A stretch of 64,000 nt of DNA from an uncultured Hyphomicrobiales bacterium (GCA_903847605.1 CAINED010000013.1:248001-312000); one strand, 5' to 3'. Positions 29,524-41,029 are shown, counted from the first letter of the stretch. The notes: generated from the sequence alone by a model not told the origin. Made by a program: numbers and translations.

Positions 29524-30099
29524 ATGAGCAGAGAAATCGTGGGGCCGCATCCCGTCCGGGCGGTGCAGGCCACCAACTTTGCCAAGGTAACGGTCATGGC
29601 TCCTGCGATTGCCTTGCAAGCTCGATTGTCTGCGATTCCCCACGCCGACCGTGCGCCAAGCGTCGGTCAAAGCTCATGGCGCAGCCGCGCGATTCTATGG
29701 ACCGTGGTAATGGCCGTCGCAATTGGCGGCTTTGGGATATTCAGCCAACGTGTCCAGCTCGTCCGGATGGTTCCGGTTCTCGCCAGCATTTACCGGGCGG
29801 TAGGACTGCCAGTGAACATTTATCAGGCGGATTTCGAGAGTATTCGCGCGACCCGAGAGGGCGAGGCTCGTGAAACACGCCTGGTGGTCGAGGGGCAAAT
29901 CCGCAATCTGGCCAGAGGCGACAACGTCGTTCCCGACATTCAGATCGCTCTCCTCGATGCCACGGGAAAGATCATCTTCTCATGGATTGCGCCGCTTCCC
30001 GAGAACCGGATTGCGCCGAAAGGCAGCCTCAATTTCCGTACCAGTCTCGAAGCGCCTCCGCCCGGCTATCACAGTCTCGTGCTGAAATTCGCAAGATAG
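29524..30099 (+). CDS. DUF3426-like membrane protein, no zinc ribbon
   Basis: A 191-residue protein with one membrane helix at about residues 57-76 and a C-terminal beta-sandwich-like domain (VEGQIRNLARGDNVVPDIQI). The latter resembles the DUF3426 domain found in proteins with an N-terminal MJ0042 zinc ribbon that sit beside ftsE in related genomes. Here no CxxC pair is present at the N-terminus, so the zinc ribbon has been lost or never existed. An in-frame ATG at 29434 would lengthen the N-terminus without adding cysteines. Function unknown, probably envelope-related. Confidence 0.72.
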   Translation: MSREIVGPHPVRAVQATNFAKVTVMAPAIALQARLSAIPHADRAPSVGQSSWRSRAILWTVVMAVAIGGFGIFSQRVQLVRMVPVLASIYRAVGLPVNIYQADFESIRATREGEARETRLVVEGQIRNLARGDNVVPDIQIALLDATGKIIFSWIAPLPENRIAPKGSLNFRTSLEAPPPGYHSLVLKFAR

Positions 30100-30212
30100 T
30101 TTACGGCGGCGCGGCATTAACCAAGCGCTGCAACGAATTTTTCAGGGTGCAAGAGTAGACGATGAGTCCATAGCGCCATCGTTTGCGCGCCCCGTTTTTC
30201 ACCGGTGTCCCC

Positions 30213-30518
30213 ATGTTGCAGGTTCTCCGTCTCGAACAATATTCCTCGGAAGTGCTGTTGTTCATCCTCCTCGCTGTGCTGATCGGAGGATTCGTGATCG
30301 GCTTCGTAACCGATACCGTCATGGGCGACAGAGGGTTTGGCCCTGTCGGAAACGGCATGCTCGCCATGCTCGGCGCGGTCGTCGGTATCTACATCCGCAA
30401 CACCTTCTTCGGCCGCATGGATCCCGGCGACCTGCTCGTCACCGGCATATTTGCTGCGGCTACTGCAACTCTGCTGTTGCTGTTGCTAGGCGTCGCGAAG
30501 CACTGGGTTCAGGATTGA
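30213..30518 (+). CDS. Small hydrophobic membrane protein
   Basis: A 101-residue protein with three predicted membrane helices (LLFILLAVLIGGFVIGFV, then MLAMLGAVVGIYI, then ATATLLLLLLGVA). The GDRGFGPVGN loop is Gly-rich and resembles small transglycosylase-associated/YeaQ-type membrane proteins. The start at 30213 is preferred over the frame start at 30183. Function unknown. A bidirectional terminator shared with clpB follows. Confidence 0.68.
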   Translation: MLQVLRLEQYSSEVLLFILLAVLIGGFVIGFVTDTVMGDRGFGPVGNGMLAMLGAVVGIYIRNTFFGRMDPGDLLVTGIFAAATATLLLLLLGVAKHWVQD

Positions 30519-30524
30519 AAACGA

Positions 30525-30549
30525 AACGGGGCCGATAAACGGCCCCGAA
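30525..30549. terminator. Terminator shared by clpB and the small membrane gene
   Basis: CGGGGCC at 30527-30533 pairs with GGCCCCG at 30541-30547. On the minus strand it is followed by TTTCGTTTT, making it a good intrinsic terminator for clpB; on the plus strand the T-run is poor. Confidence 0.75.
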
Positions 30550-30574
30550 TAATTTCATGCTCGCTTGAACAGCA

Positions 30575-33220
<2,646 letters not shown>

Positions 33221-33411
33221 ACTGTCCTCCTGGCCCGCAGATCAGCCCCGAAGCGGCGGTTCCACGGCACAAACATTCGAATCAGGTTCCCGAAGGCAAC
33301 CTTGAGCGAAATGTAGGTAGGGTCTTGGGGGCTTGAAAGGGCTGGCGCCGGGATTTCGGAAAAAAGGCAGAGTTCGGGAAGCCGCTTTCGTAATGACTGC
33401 CCCGACAAAGA

Positions 33412-33443
33412 GAAAAGCCCCGCCTTTGCAGGCAGGGCTTTAA
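33412..33443 (-). terminator. Intrinsic terminator of carD
   Basis: On the minus strand AAGCCCTGCC pairs with GGCGGGGCTT around a TGCAAA loop, followed by TTCTCTTT. It starts 26 bases after the carD stop and separates carD from clpB. The rest of the 248-base space before clpB holds no gene I can see. Confidence 0.82.
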
Positions 33444-33468
33444 ACGTAGCGGACTATGAAGCTGACCT

Positions 33469-35022
33469 TTATGCCGCTTCGTCCACGACGGCGTCAGCGC
33501 CTTCGTCAGCGCTTTCGCCTTCAACCTTGGCGCCGCGGCGCGGCCCACGCTGCAGATGCTGCTCGATCAGCTTCAGCGATTCCTGCTCCGTCAGCTTCTG
33601 AACCGCGGCAACCTCACGCGCCATCCGGTCGACCGCCGCTTCATAAAGCTGACGCTCGGAATATGACTGCTCTGGCTGGGCGTCCGAACGGTAGAGGTCG
33701 CGAACGACTTCCGCGATCGTGACGAGATCGCCGGAGTTGATCTTGGCCTCGTATTCCTGGGCGCGGCGCGACCACATCGTACGCTTGATGCGAGCGCGGC
33801 CCGTCAGCGTGTCCAACGCCTTCTTCACGGCTTCCGGGCTCGACAATTTGCGAATCGCGCCAGCGAGAACCTTCGGCATCGGCACCTTCAGCGTCATCTT
33901 GTCCTTTACGAAATCGATGACGAACAATTCCAGCTTGAAGCCGGCGACTTCCTGCTCCTCGATCGCGACGATCTGACCAACGCCATGGGCCGGATAGACA
34001 ATGAACTCGCCGGCCTTGAAGCCGGCATGAGGCACACCAGGCTTGGTGACGGGCTTGGCCATCGCCGGCGCTACAGCGGGGCGATAGGGCGGATTGATGC
34101 GCACGCCGTTGGCTCCGATGACAGGGCCCGTCGGCTTGGACGCTGATGCGACGGGGCCTGGTGCTGCGGGAGCAACCTTCGCAGGCTCGACCTTGGCTAC
34201 CACCGGCTTAGCTGCTTCAGCCTTCGCTGGTTCCGACTTGGGCTCAGCCTTCACTGCCACGGGCTTGACGGGCGCAGGCCGAGCATCGTTGGCCGCCTTC
34301 ACCTTTTCAGGCGCTGCCTTCACGACAACAGCCTTCTCTGCCTTGGCAGGCGCAGCCGCGCTCTTGGGCGCCGGCTTGGAGCCAGAGCTGTCGGCGATCA
34401 CCGCAACGACAGCCGGCTTCGCATCAGATTTAACCTTGCCGACAATCGCGGGCTTGGTCTCTTGTGTGGCCTTATTGTTTGTCACGATTGTTTTCTTGCT
34501 CGCTTCCGACTTGTTGCTCTTGAGTCCGGCGCTCGCGCTTTCCGCTGCCTTCCCAACCGGTTTTCCAGCCGTCTTGACGACGGTGGCCGCGGCAGCCGCC
34601 TGCCGCGCGGGTTGAGATGCAGCCGGAGCAGCCTTCGCGGCCCGGACCGGCTTGGTCGCGGCAGATTTTTCTGCCGCTGACTTGGAAGAAACCGCCTTCG
34701 TGGCTATCGCAGCTACCGCCGCTTTAGCCTTCGCCGGCTGTTCTTTCCCGCCCTTTACTGACGTCTTGCTCCCGGACGAGGCTGGCGCCTTCTTTTCGTT
34801 TTTGCTGCCAGCCTTGGAGCCGGCTGCTGCCGGCCTGGAACTTTTCACGGAGGCTGCCGCGCTTTTGGCGGCGGCCTTGACCTTAATTGCAGTCACCTTC
34901 GTCCCGGCCTTTCCGTCCTTCTTGCTCGCTTCCTTGCTCGCTTTGGACTTGGCCCCGCTGTCTTTCTTGCCAACCGCAGAAGACTTTGATGCAATTTTGT
35001 TGCTTTTGTTGGGCGAAGGCAT
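33469..35022 (-). CDS. carD: CarD/CdnL-type transcription regulator with histone-H1-like N-terminal extension
   Basis: A 517-residue protein in which residues 335-490 form a CarD/CdnL domain: FKAGEFIVYPAHGVGQIVAI (RNA polymerase-interacting Tudor-like part), KMTLKVPMPKVLAGAIRKLS, and a helical DNA-contact region with RTMWSRRAQEYEAKINSGDL. The domain stabilises open promoter complexes, particularly at rRNA and growth genes. Before it is an unusual tract of about 320 residues, almost only Lys, Ala, Pro, Ser and Val, resembling histone H1 tails or AlgP/HctB-like proteins. A start at the Met321 codon would give an ordinary 197-residue CarD. However, AAGGAG nine bases upstream of the distal ATG supports the long form. 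Confidence 0.9.
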   Translation of the reverse strand: MPSPNKSNKIASKSSAVGKKDSGAKSKASKEASKKDGKAGTKVTAIKVKAAAKSAAASVKSSRPAAAGSKAGSKNEKKAPASSGSKTSVKGGKEQPAKAKAAVAAIATKAVSSKSAAEKSAATKPVRAAKAAPAASQPARQAAAAATVVKTAGKPVGKAAESASAGLKSNKSEASKKTIVTNNKATQETKPAIVGKVKSDAKPAVVAVIADSSGSKPAPKSAAAPAKAEKAVVVKAAPEKVKAANDARPAPVKPVAVKAEPKSEPAKAEAAKPVVAKVEPAKVAPAAPGPVASASKPTGPVIGANGVRINPPYRPAVAPAMAKPVTKPGVPHAGFKAGEFIVYPAHGVGQIVAIEEQEVAGFKLELFVIDFVKDKMTLKVPMPKVLAGAIRKLSSPEAVKKALDTLTGRARIKRTMWSRRAQEYEAKINSGDLVTIAEVVRDLYRSDAQPEQSYSERQLYEAAVDRMAREVAAVQKLTEQESLKLIEQHLQRGPRRGAKVEGESADEGADAVVDEAA

Positions 35023-35086
35023 ACGCAGTTACTCCTTTTTTTGGCCCCGTGTTGGAAACGGCGCCGCGACTCTCTGATCCGGGTCC

Positions 35087-35105
35087 GAAGGCGGAAAACG
35101 CCTTC
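35087..35105. promoter_or_regulatory. Perfect hairpin in the carD leader
   Basis: GAAGGCG and CGCCTTC flank a five-base spacer, about 65 bases upstream of the carD start. It can form a 7-bp hairpin in the leader transcript or serve as a dyad operator. Not recognised as a known element. Confidence 0.4.
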
Positions 35106-35123
35106 CTGCGCGGGAGCGGACGA

Positions 35124-35146
35124 GTTCACCGCGTGAAAGGGTGAAC
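35124..35146. promoter_or_regulatory. Compound palindrome upstream of carD
   Basis: GTTCACC-N9-GGTGAAC is a perfect inverted repeat, and the left half also pairs with an inner copy (TTCAC-CGC-GTGAA). Three GTGAA-type half-sites in 23 bases suggest a regulator-binding site. It lies between the fdxA terminator and carD, where the carD promoter must be. Confidence 0.45.
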
Positions 35147-35163
35147 GGGCGCTCCTGAAAGTG

Positions 35164-35205
35164 CGCAAAAAAACGGCTCCGGAAATTGCCCGGAGCGGCT
35201 TTCCA
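35164..35205 (-). terminator. Intrinsic terminator downstream of fdxA
   Basis: On the minus strand GCTCCGGG and CCGGAGC form a stem followed by a run of seven T. It is about 215 bases beyond the fdxA stop; between them (35206-35418) I see no gene. The carD promoter region lies on its other side. Confidence 0.75.
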
Positions 35206-35418
35206 CTCTTGCTATGTGTGAACTGGCATTAAGGACTGTTAAAAAAACGTGTATCACAAAATACCGCAGAAATCAAAGGATTCCGGTCAATACCGACTGT
35301 TTGCCGCCTCCAAAGGTTAACGCGCGCTCAGCCCGATAGCGAAATCGCGCCTATAAGTCGTCACAAAACGTTCGGATTTGCGGCATCGCTTGCGGTCGCA
35401 AATACATGCGGACCGGGA

Positions 35419-35757
35419 TCAGTCACCCTCGCCCGGATCGGCCGAAAAATAGGCGTCGAATTTGCCGGGCTTACCGTCGAAGTCCTTGCCATCGGCAGGC
35501 GGCTCACGCTTTACGGTTATGTTTGGCCAAGTTTTTGCCATGTCGGCGTTGAGCTTCAACCATTTCTCCAGACTGGGCTCGGTATCCGGCTTGATGGCTT
35601 CGGCAGGGCATTCCGGCTCGCAAACGCCGCAGTCGATGCATTCGTCAGGATGGATAACCAGCATGTTCTCGCCCTCGTAAAAGCAATCCACGGGGCAAAC
35701 TTCCACGCAATCCATATACTTGCACTTGATGCAATTCTCGACGACGACGTAGGTCAT
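35419..35757 (-). CDS. fdxA: Seven-iron ferredoxin FdxA
   Basis: A 112-residue ferredoxin starting [17 protein letters not shown]; the longer frame adds a non-homologous leader. The first cluster region is [17 protein letters not shown] and the second is [12 protein letters not shown], giving the [3Fe-4S] plus [4Fe-4S] pattern of alphaproteobacterial FdxA. The C-terminal tail of about 40 residues is family-typical. Electron-transfer partner unknown. It is 98 bases downstream of the S4 gene in the same direction. Confidence 0.95.
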   Translation of the reverse strand: MTYVVVENCIKCKYMDCVEVCPVDCFYEGENMLVIHPDECIDCGVCEPECPAEAIKPDTEPSLEKWLKLNADMAKTWPNITVKREPPADGKDFDGKPGKFDAYFSADPGEGD

Positions 35758-35855
35758 GCTTGGGCTCCTCGGCGGCGATGCGCCGGAACGATACGTGTGG
35801 CTAGCTAGCGCCATTAAGGAGCCTGCGCAAGATGATCGCTTCACGCAGGCATTGG

Positions 35856-36230
35856 TCAGAACTCTTCGCGAAGCTTCTGTAAATCCCTGCGGTCCTTCTT
35901 GCTGGGCCGTCCTTCCCCGGGATCGAAACCGTCCTGTGTTGTTGGCGCAGGAAAGTCGCGAGGTGGCGTCAGATCTTCGAAAAGCAATCTGGCTTCTTCA
36001 AAGGGCCCGCGCCGTTCGCCTGCTGCGACGACCTTCAGCACTCTGACGTGCCGTTCCAGGGAAATGGTCAGAACATCGCCCGGGGAGACCTGCTTGGAGG
36101 CGGTGTCCTGCCGCAAGCCGTTGATGCGAACATGCCCTTCGGTCACCAGTCTGGCAGCGAGTGTGCGGGTTTTCACGACGCGCGCGAACCATAGCCACTT
36201 GTCGAGACGCTGGCGCTCCGAAGCGCTCAA
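35856..36230 (-). CDS. S4-domain RNA-binding protein (HslR/Hsp15 family)
   Basis: A 124-residue protein with an S4 RNA-binding domain at residues 8-70 ([41 protein letters not shown]) followed by a basic tail rich in Lys and Arg. Related to Hsp15, which recycles 50S subunits carrying nascent chains. The start overlaps the end of the helicase gene by 4 bases, so the two are translationally coupled, suggesting a joint RNA-related role. Confidence 0.9.
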   Translation of the reverse strand: MSASERQRLDKWLWFARVVKTRTLAARLVTEGHVRINGLRQDTASKQVSPGDVLTISLERHVRVLKVVAAGERRGPFEEARLLFEDLTPPRDFPAPTTQDGFDPGEGRPSKKDRRDLQKLREEF

Positions 36231-39200
36231 GGCTTGCCCTTGCCTTCCAGTTGCGCCTTCAGGGCTGCGAGCTTGGCGAAGGGCGAATCGGGATCGGGCG
36301 CGCGATCGCGCCCGCGAGGCTTATCGCTGCTGGCGAACTGCCGTACTTCCGGCCCTCCCCGTTGATCCTTGCGATCATGCCTGGGCCGGTCGCCGCGCGG
36401 CGCTCCGGAGCGTGAACCTTCGAATTTCGGGCGGTCCGGGCGCGGTGCCCCTTGTGGACGAGCCGTCTGTTCGCCCGCTGGGGCCGATGCCGTGCGCTCG
36501 GGGCGCTTGGGCCTTTCGGGTGCGGGTGGAATGACGAAAACGCGTGGAGTTTTGGGAGCCTCGCCTTCCTTCACCCGATTCGGAGCGCCCTTTTGATGCC
36601 GGCGCGGGCCGCGCTCCCTATTCTGACGCTGACCTCCGTGACGGTGGGGATGCCAGACCTCGATTTCCGGCTGCTCGGCGACCGCCACTGGCGGCTGCTC
36701 TGTATCGCCGGAACCTGTGTCTGCCGGCTCCTCCGCGACAATTGCCGTCGAAAGTTCCAGCGCATCGGCAGCGGGCGCTTCCTGTGCGGGTTCGACGCCG
36801 GCTTCGATTGCCCCTAATTCGTCCTCAACTTCAGCTTCGGCGACCGGCGGATCGGATGGGCCTTCGGCGTCTTCGCTTGATGTCTCTGCGGCGCTCGTAA
36901 CCTCTTCGGCGGCAACCGGTTGAGATGCAGGTTCAGCGTCGTGCAGAACTGCGCCGTCGACCTCCGTCGAGCCGTCAGCGGTATCTTCGGGGTGATCCTG
37001 TGTTTCTGCCTCGGGTGAGAGCTCGGTCGTTGCTTCAGGCGTATCCGCCGCGTCCGGAGCATCCGCTTCCTGCGCCGTTGATTCGCCCTCTCCGGCAGAG
37101 GGGCTGTCCGCAGTGACGGGAGTCTTCGGCATTTCCGGCACAAGCGGCACGGTGATGGCCGGCCCCTTTCGGCTCTCTTTGTTGTAGCCAAGTGACTGCA
37201 AAATCGATGCAAACGCTTCGCCGGAGCAGCCGGCGAGAGACGTCATGTTCACCGTCACGACAAAACCGTCGCCATCGGCGGTTCCCGGCGGCGGCGTGCC
37301 CGGGGTCACCCCTGGACGATAGGCAATCGCCGGACGAATCAGGTCCGCAAGGCGCTCGAGAATATCTACGCGCACCGCACGCTCGCCACTGACGCGAAAA
37401 CCGGCGGCGAGATAAAGCGCCTTGGGCACCGATTTGTCGGCAGCGAATGATGTCCGTCCCGTCGAGGCGAGATGCACGACATCGGCGAGCGCCTGCGAGA
37501 CTTCACCCGGCTCGTTCTTCAACACCCAGAGCTGCGCCGCGAGGGCGCGTGGCGCGGGCTTCAGCAGCAAAGGCAAGTAAATGTGGTAGGCGCCAAAGCG
37601 CATGCCGACCTTGCGAAGCGCCGCGCGCCCAGCCTGATCGAGGGACTTGACGTCCTGCGCGACCTTATTGCGCTCAAGCACGCCCAGGGATTCAGCGACC
37701 TGGAAAGCGATTCCACGCGCTATCCCCTCAAGGCCCTCTCCCTCTTCCAGATCGAAGAGCGGGCCAAGCAACTTCTTGATATGTTGCGCCAGCCATAGAT
37801 CGAGACGGCGCTGAACTGTTTCGAGCGCGGGCCCGGTGAGCTGCTCGTCCGAAAGGACCCGGACAACAGGCTTGAGGATGTGATCGGACGGGTAGATTTT
37901 CCCGACGGCCTCGCCCAGCCAGCGCAAAGTGCCATCGGCGGCAAGAACGAAGGCCGTGTCCACCGCTTCGCCGATGCGCGCCGCGCGCGCCTCGATCTCG
38001 CTCGCCAGCGCCTTCATCGCGGCGGCGTTCAAAGTCTTCTGCGCCTCGCCTTCGGCCTGCGGATCGGGAGTAAAGCGGAAGCCCTGCAACTGGCCGACAT
38101 GCTGGCCCTCGACCATCACATCGCCCGAGGACGTTATTTCGGCTTCCAGCATCGCGTTCTCTCTTAATCGCCGCATCAGGACGCTTGTGCGCCTGTCCAC
38201 AAATCTGTGCGCCAGACGCTCGTGCAGGGCGTCGGACAGGCTGTCCTCTACCTGACGGGTGACGCCCTGCCAATGCTCCGGATCGGCCAGCCAGTCCGGG
38301 CGGTTGGCTATATAGTTGAAAGTCCGCACCTGCGCGAGCCGCGCCGAGAGCGTGTCTATCTCGCCATCGGTCCGGTCGAAGGCAGCGAGCTGCCGTTTGA
38401 ACCAGTCTTCCGGAATCCGGCCCGCCCGCACGATGAAACCGAATAGCGTCAGTACAAGTTCCGAATGCGCGGAAAGCGAAAGCTTGCGGTAGTCCGGCAC
38501 CTGGCAGGCATCCCACAGACGTGAGACGTCGGCCTTTGTTGCAGCCTGTCTGCGCACATCGGGATCGCGAGCCGCGATATCGAGCACCATCACGTCTTCG
38601 GCAAGCGGCGCGCGGGTAAGGCCGGGCTCTGTCGGTTCGCGCTCCAGCGAAACCTGGAGCGACTGAATGTTCGAGAAATCGAGATCGCTGTTGCGCCATT
38701 GCAGCATACTCAGGGCAGAGAAACGATGCTCCTCGACGGCCTCGGCCGTTTCTTCATCGAACGGCAAGCAACGTCCGGTCGTGCCGAATGTGCCATCGCG
38801 AATATGCCGTCCCGCGCGTCCCGCGATCTGTCCAATTTCGGCCGGTGTCAGCAAACGATACTGCCAGCCGTCGAACTTGCGATTTCCCGCAAAAGCGATG
38901 TGATCGACATCGAGATTGAGTCCCATGCCGATAGCGTCTGTCGCGACGATGTAATCGACGTCGCCCTCCTGATACATCGCCACCTGCGCATTGCGCGTGC
39001 GTGGACTAAGCGCGCCAAGCACGACAGCTGCGCCGCCACGCTGGCGGCGTATGAGTTCGGCGATCGCGTAGACTTCCTCCGCAGAGAAGGCGACGACTGC
39101 CGTGCGCGGCGCGAGCCGCGACAATTTGCGCTCGCCGGCGAAAGATAATTTCGAGAGGCGGGGGCGCGTTACGACCGTTACGTCAGGCAAAAGCCTTTCA

Positions 39201-39679
39201 ATCAGAGGCCGCACCGTCGATGCGCCCAGAACCAGAGTTTCTTCCCGGCCGCGACGGTTGAGCAACCTGTCCGTAAAGACGTGGCCGCGATCGAGATCGG
39301 CCGCAAGCTGGATTTCGTCGATGGCAACGAAAGCAACGTCGAGATCCCGCGGCATCGCCTCCACAGTTGCGATCCAATAGGCGGGATTTGGTGGCTTAAT
39401 CTTCTCTTCGCCGGTAATCAGCGCGACCCGCGCGGGCCCGACTTTCTCGACGACCCGATTGTAAACTTCACGCGCGAGAAGCCTCAGCGGCAGCCCGATG
39501 ATCCCGCTGGAATAGGCCAGCATTCGCTCGATGGCGTAATAGGTTTTCCCGGTATTGGTCGGCCCCAGGACGGCGGTTACGCGTCGCGACCGCTCCTGAA
39601 TGCGAAGGCCGCGCGCGGCGGGGAACTGCATGTCCATGGTGGGCGAATTCACCGCTCCGGGAAGCGTTCCCTGTAGCAT
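36227..39679 (-). CDS. Suv3-like DExH RNA helicase with long charged C-terminal tail
   Basis: An 1150-residue protein. Residues 30-330 hold the helicase core with Walker A GPTNTGKT (39-46), Walker B VAIDEIQLA, and the second RecA lobe (DAIGMGLNLDVDHIAF, then GQIAGRAGRH). This is the SUV3-type layout known from mitochondrial RNA degradosomes. A conserved helical body follows to about residue 840. The last 300 residues are low-complexity: first acidic (Glu, Asp, Ala, Pro), then basic and Arg/Gly/Pro-rich (ERGPRRHQKG, RSGAPRGDRPRHDRKDQRGG). ATGs at 39637 and 39631 are alternative starts. The tail is probably disordered and RNA-binding. Confidence 0.93.
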   Translation of the reverse strand: MLQGTLPGAVNSPTMDMQFPAARGLRIQERSRRVTAVLGPTNTGKTYYAIERMLAYSSGIIGLPLRLLAREVYNRVVEKVGPARVALITGEEKIKPPNPAYWIATVEAMPRDLDVAFVAIDEIQLAADLDRGHVFTDRLLNRRGREETLVLGASTVRPLIERLLPDVTVVTRPRLSKLSFAGERKLSRLAPRTAVVAFSAEEVYAIAELIRRQRGGAAVVLGALSPRTRNAQVAMYQEGDVDYIVATDAIGMGLNLDVDHIAFAGNRKFDGWQYRLLTPAEIGQIAGRAGRHIRDGTFGTTGRCLPFDEETAEAVEEHRFSALSMLQWRNSDLDFSNIQSLQVSLEREPTEPGLTRAPLAEDVMVLDIAARDPDVRRQAATKADVSRLWDACQVPDYRKLSLSAHSELVLTLFGFIVRAGRIPEDWFKRQLAAFDRTDGEIDTLSARLAQVRTFNYIANRPDWLADPEHWQGVTRQVEDSLSDALHERLAHRFVDRRTSVLMRRLRENAMLEAEITSSGDVMVEGQHVGQLQGFRFTPDPQAEGEAQKTLNAAAMKALASEIEARAARIGEAVDTAFVLAADGTLRWLGEAVGKIYPSDHILKPVVRVLSDEQLTGPALETVQRRLDLWLAQHIKKLLGPLFDLEEGEGLEGIARGIAFQVAESLGVLERNKVAQDVKSLDQAGRAALRKVGMRFGAYHIYLPLLLKPAPRALAAQLWVLKNEPGEVSQALADVVHLASTGRTSFAADKSVPKALYLAAGFRVSGERAVRVDILERLADLIRPAIAYRPGVTPGTPPPGTADGDGFVVTVNMTSLAGCSGEAFASILQSLGYNKESRKGPAITVPLVPEMPKTPVTADSPSAGEGESTAQEADAPDAADTPEATTELSPEAETQDHPEDTADGSTEVDGAVLHDAEPASQPVAAEEVTSAAETSSEDAEGPSDPPVAEAEVEDELGAIEAGVEPAQEAPAADALELSTAIVAEEPADTGSGDTEQPPVAVAEQPEIEVWHPHRHGGQRQNRERGPRRHQKGAPNRVKEGEAPKTPRVFVIPPAPERPKRPERTASAPAGEQTARPQGAPRPDRPKFEGSRSGAPRGDRPRHDRKDQRGGPEVRQFASSDKPRGRDRAPDPDSPFAKLAALKAQLEGKGKP

Positions 39680-39907
39680 AGGAACGGATCTATTCCACGC
39701 GATGTTCTCGAATCGAACGTCGCAAGAACGAATCGCTGACTCTTATCGAGTCCGGGTTTGTTCCCGCCATATATGGAGTGGGTCCCCGAACTTGCCACTA
39801 TGGATTGGAAACAGGCGATCCGGCGGTGGCCCCCGTGCCCATGACGACGCGGACTCCGATTGCTTCGGGAGTCAACCGATCCTTCGAATAAATTACGGAT
39901 CGGATGA

Positions 39908-40759
39908 TCAGCGTTGCGCCGCAGACGCGGGCGTGTCGCCGCCCACCTGGAAACGGCGGGCTTCAATTACGGTCATGCCAACCATGGTGCGCACGGCAAT
40001 GCGGTAGGGAACCATGGCGCGGCCGTCGCCCAGCGGCGCGAGCCAGACCTCCATGTCCTTGTTATCGATCATGAATTGGGTGGCCTTGCGATTGGGCCGA
40101 TGTCCTGCGATCGGCTTGTAGCGGGCGTTGCAGACGATGACCGGACCATTGTATCCCTGCGCGGCCACTTGCCGGGTGCCGACATAGCCAAGATCGACAT
40201 TGAAGCGCGTGTAGCCGTCGAACACCGGGATGGAGCGCCGGCAGACTGCCGCGCCGTTGCTGGCGTCGCCGGGCTTGACGGTCATGATGAGTGCGCTGAG
40301 GGGGTCGAGAATATTGCGCCTGTGCGCATCGGTGAGCGGAACACGCCCCGCTTGCTCATCGAAGGGCGGCTGAATGTCCACGGCCTTGACGGTCCCCGCC
40401 GCCATGCCGATGCGTACCGTCCGCGTCTCCTTGGAGTTGGACGACGAGGTTGCATAGGCGGACGGGGCGAGTTGCCCGTTTTGTATAGCGCCGGAAGATA
40501 CCGCCGACCCCTTGGCGCCCGAGACTGCGCTCGCAAGGCCGGTCAGGTTGGCATAGGCCTCGATGCGATAATCGTTGCCGCTGACCTTGCCGCTCACCGT
40601 GGCTGTTCCGAGCGAAAGGCCAATAAGGCTTACGTTGTAAACACCGGAGAAGCTCCCCTGCGCCGCGGCGGGCAGAGCCGAAGCAAACGGAGCAGTCAGA
40701 AGGAAGGCCACAGCGAGCCGCCAGCGCCTTTGCGCGGCCGGAAAAATCGCAGGAAACAT
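39908..40759 (-). CDS. DUF3108 domain periplasmic protein
   Basis: A 283-residue protein with a signal peptide ending near SALPAAAQG. The mature part starts GVYNVSLIGLSLGTATVSG and resembles the DUF3108 family, which is predicted to be a beta-barrel-like periplasmic domain. The start ending at 40759 is preferred; one at 40795 adds 12 residues. Function unknown. It is divergent from rpmB. The 228 bases between it and the helicase gene show no gene. Confidence 0.82.
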   Translation of the reverse strand: MFPAIFPAAQRRWRLAVAFLLTAPFASALPAAAQGSFSGVYNVSLIGLSLGTATVSGKVSGNDYRIEAYANLTGLASAVSGAKGSAVSSGAIQNGQLAPSAYATSSSNSKETRTVRIGMAAGTVKAVDIQPPFDEQAGRVPLTDAHRRNILDPLSALIMTVKPGDASNGAAVCRRSIPVFDGYTRFNVDLGYVGTRQVAAQGYNGPVIVCNARYKPIAGHRPNRKATQFMIDNKDMEVWLAPLGDGRAMVPYRIAVRTMVGMTVIEARRFQVGGDTPASAAQR

Positions 40760-40882
40760 CAGTGGATCCGGGACAGAGAATCGTTGAGCCAACATAGCTT
40801 ATTCGCTTGTGCCGCCAAAATCAGACGGATTGGTGGCGAATCTTCCTCTCCTCTCAATCTGCCGCGCCGAATCTCGGAATGC

Positions 40883-40911
40883 TTGACGCGGCGACGCGCT
40901 CTCCATATACA
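40883..40911 (+). promoter_or_regulatory. Sigma70 promoter of rpmB
   Basis: TTGACG and TATACA are separated by exactly 17 bases, about 119 bases upstream of the rpmB start. Good agreement with the housekeeping consensus. Confidence 0.7.
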
Positions 40912-41029
40912 CGCGCCTTCAATTCAGGCCTGAAACGGAAATAGGCCCGACGACCGGTCATCCCGGCATCGGCCGCCGGAGCGCACGGCCCGGGCTATCC
41001 AGCCCCGAAAGTATCGAAAGGATCGCGTT

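Noticed and set aside
33221-33468. RpoH (heat-shock) promoter before clpB
   Set aside because: No pair of boxes with the expected CTTGAA and CCCATAT-like sequences at correct spacing was convincing.
34094-34615. Plus-strand open frame opposite carD, 173 codons
   Set aside because: Its Ala/Leu/Gly-rich composition is the mirror of the Lys/Ala-rich carD tract; no ribosome-binding site or family match.
35229-35242. TTAA-N6-TTAA as a CtrA site
   Set aside because: The spacer is six bases, not seven, and it lies downstream of fdxA beyond any start, next to a terminator.
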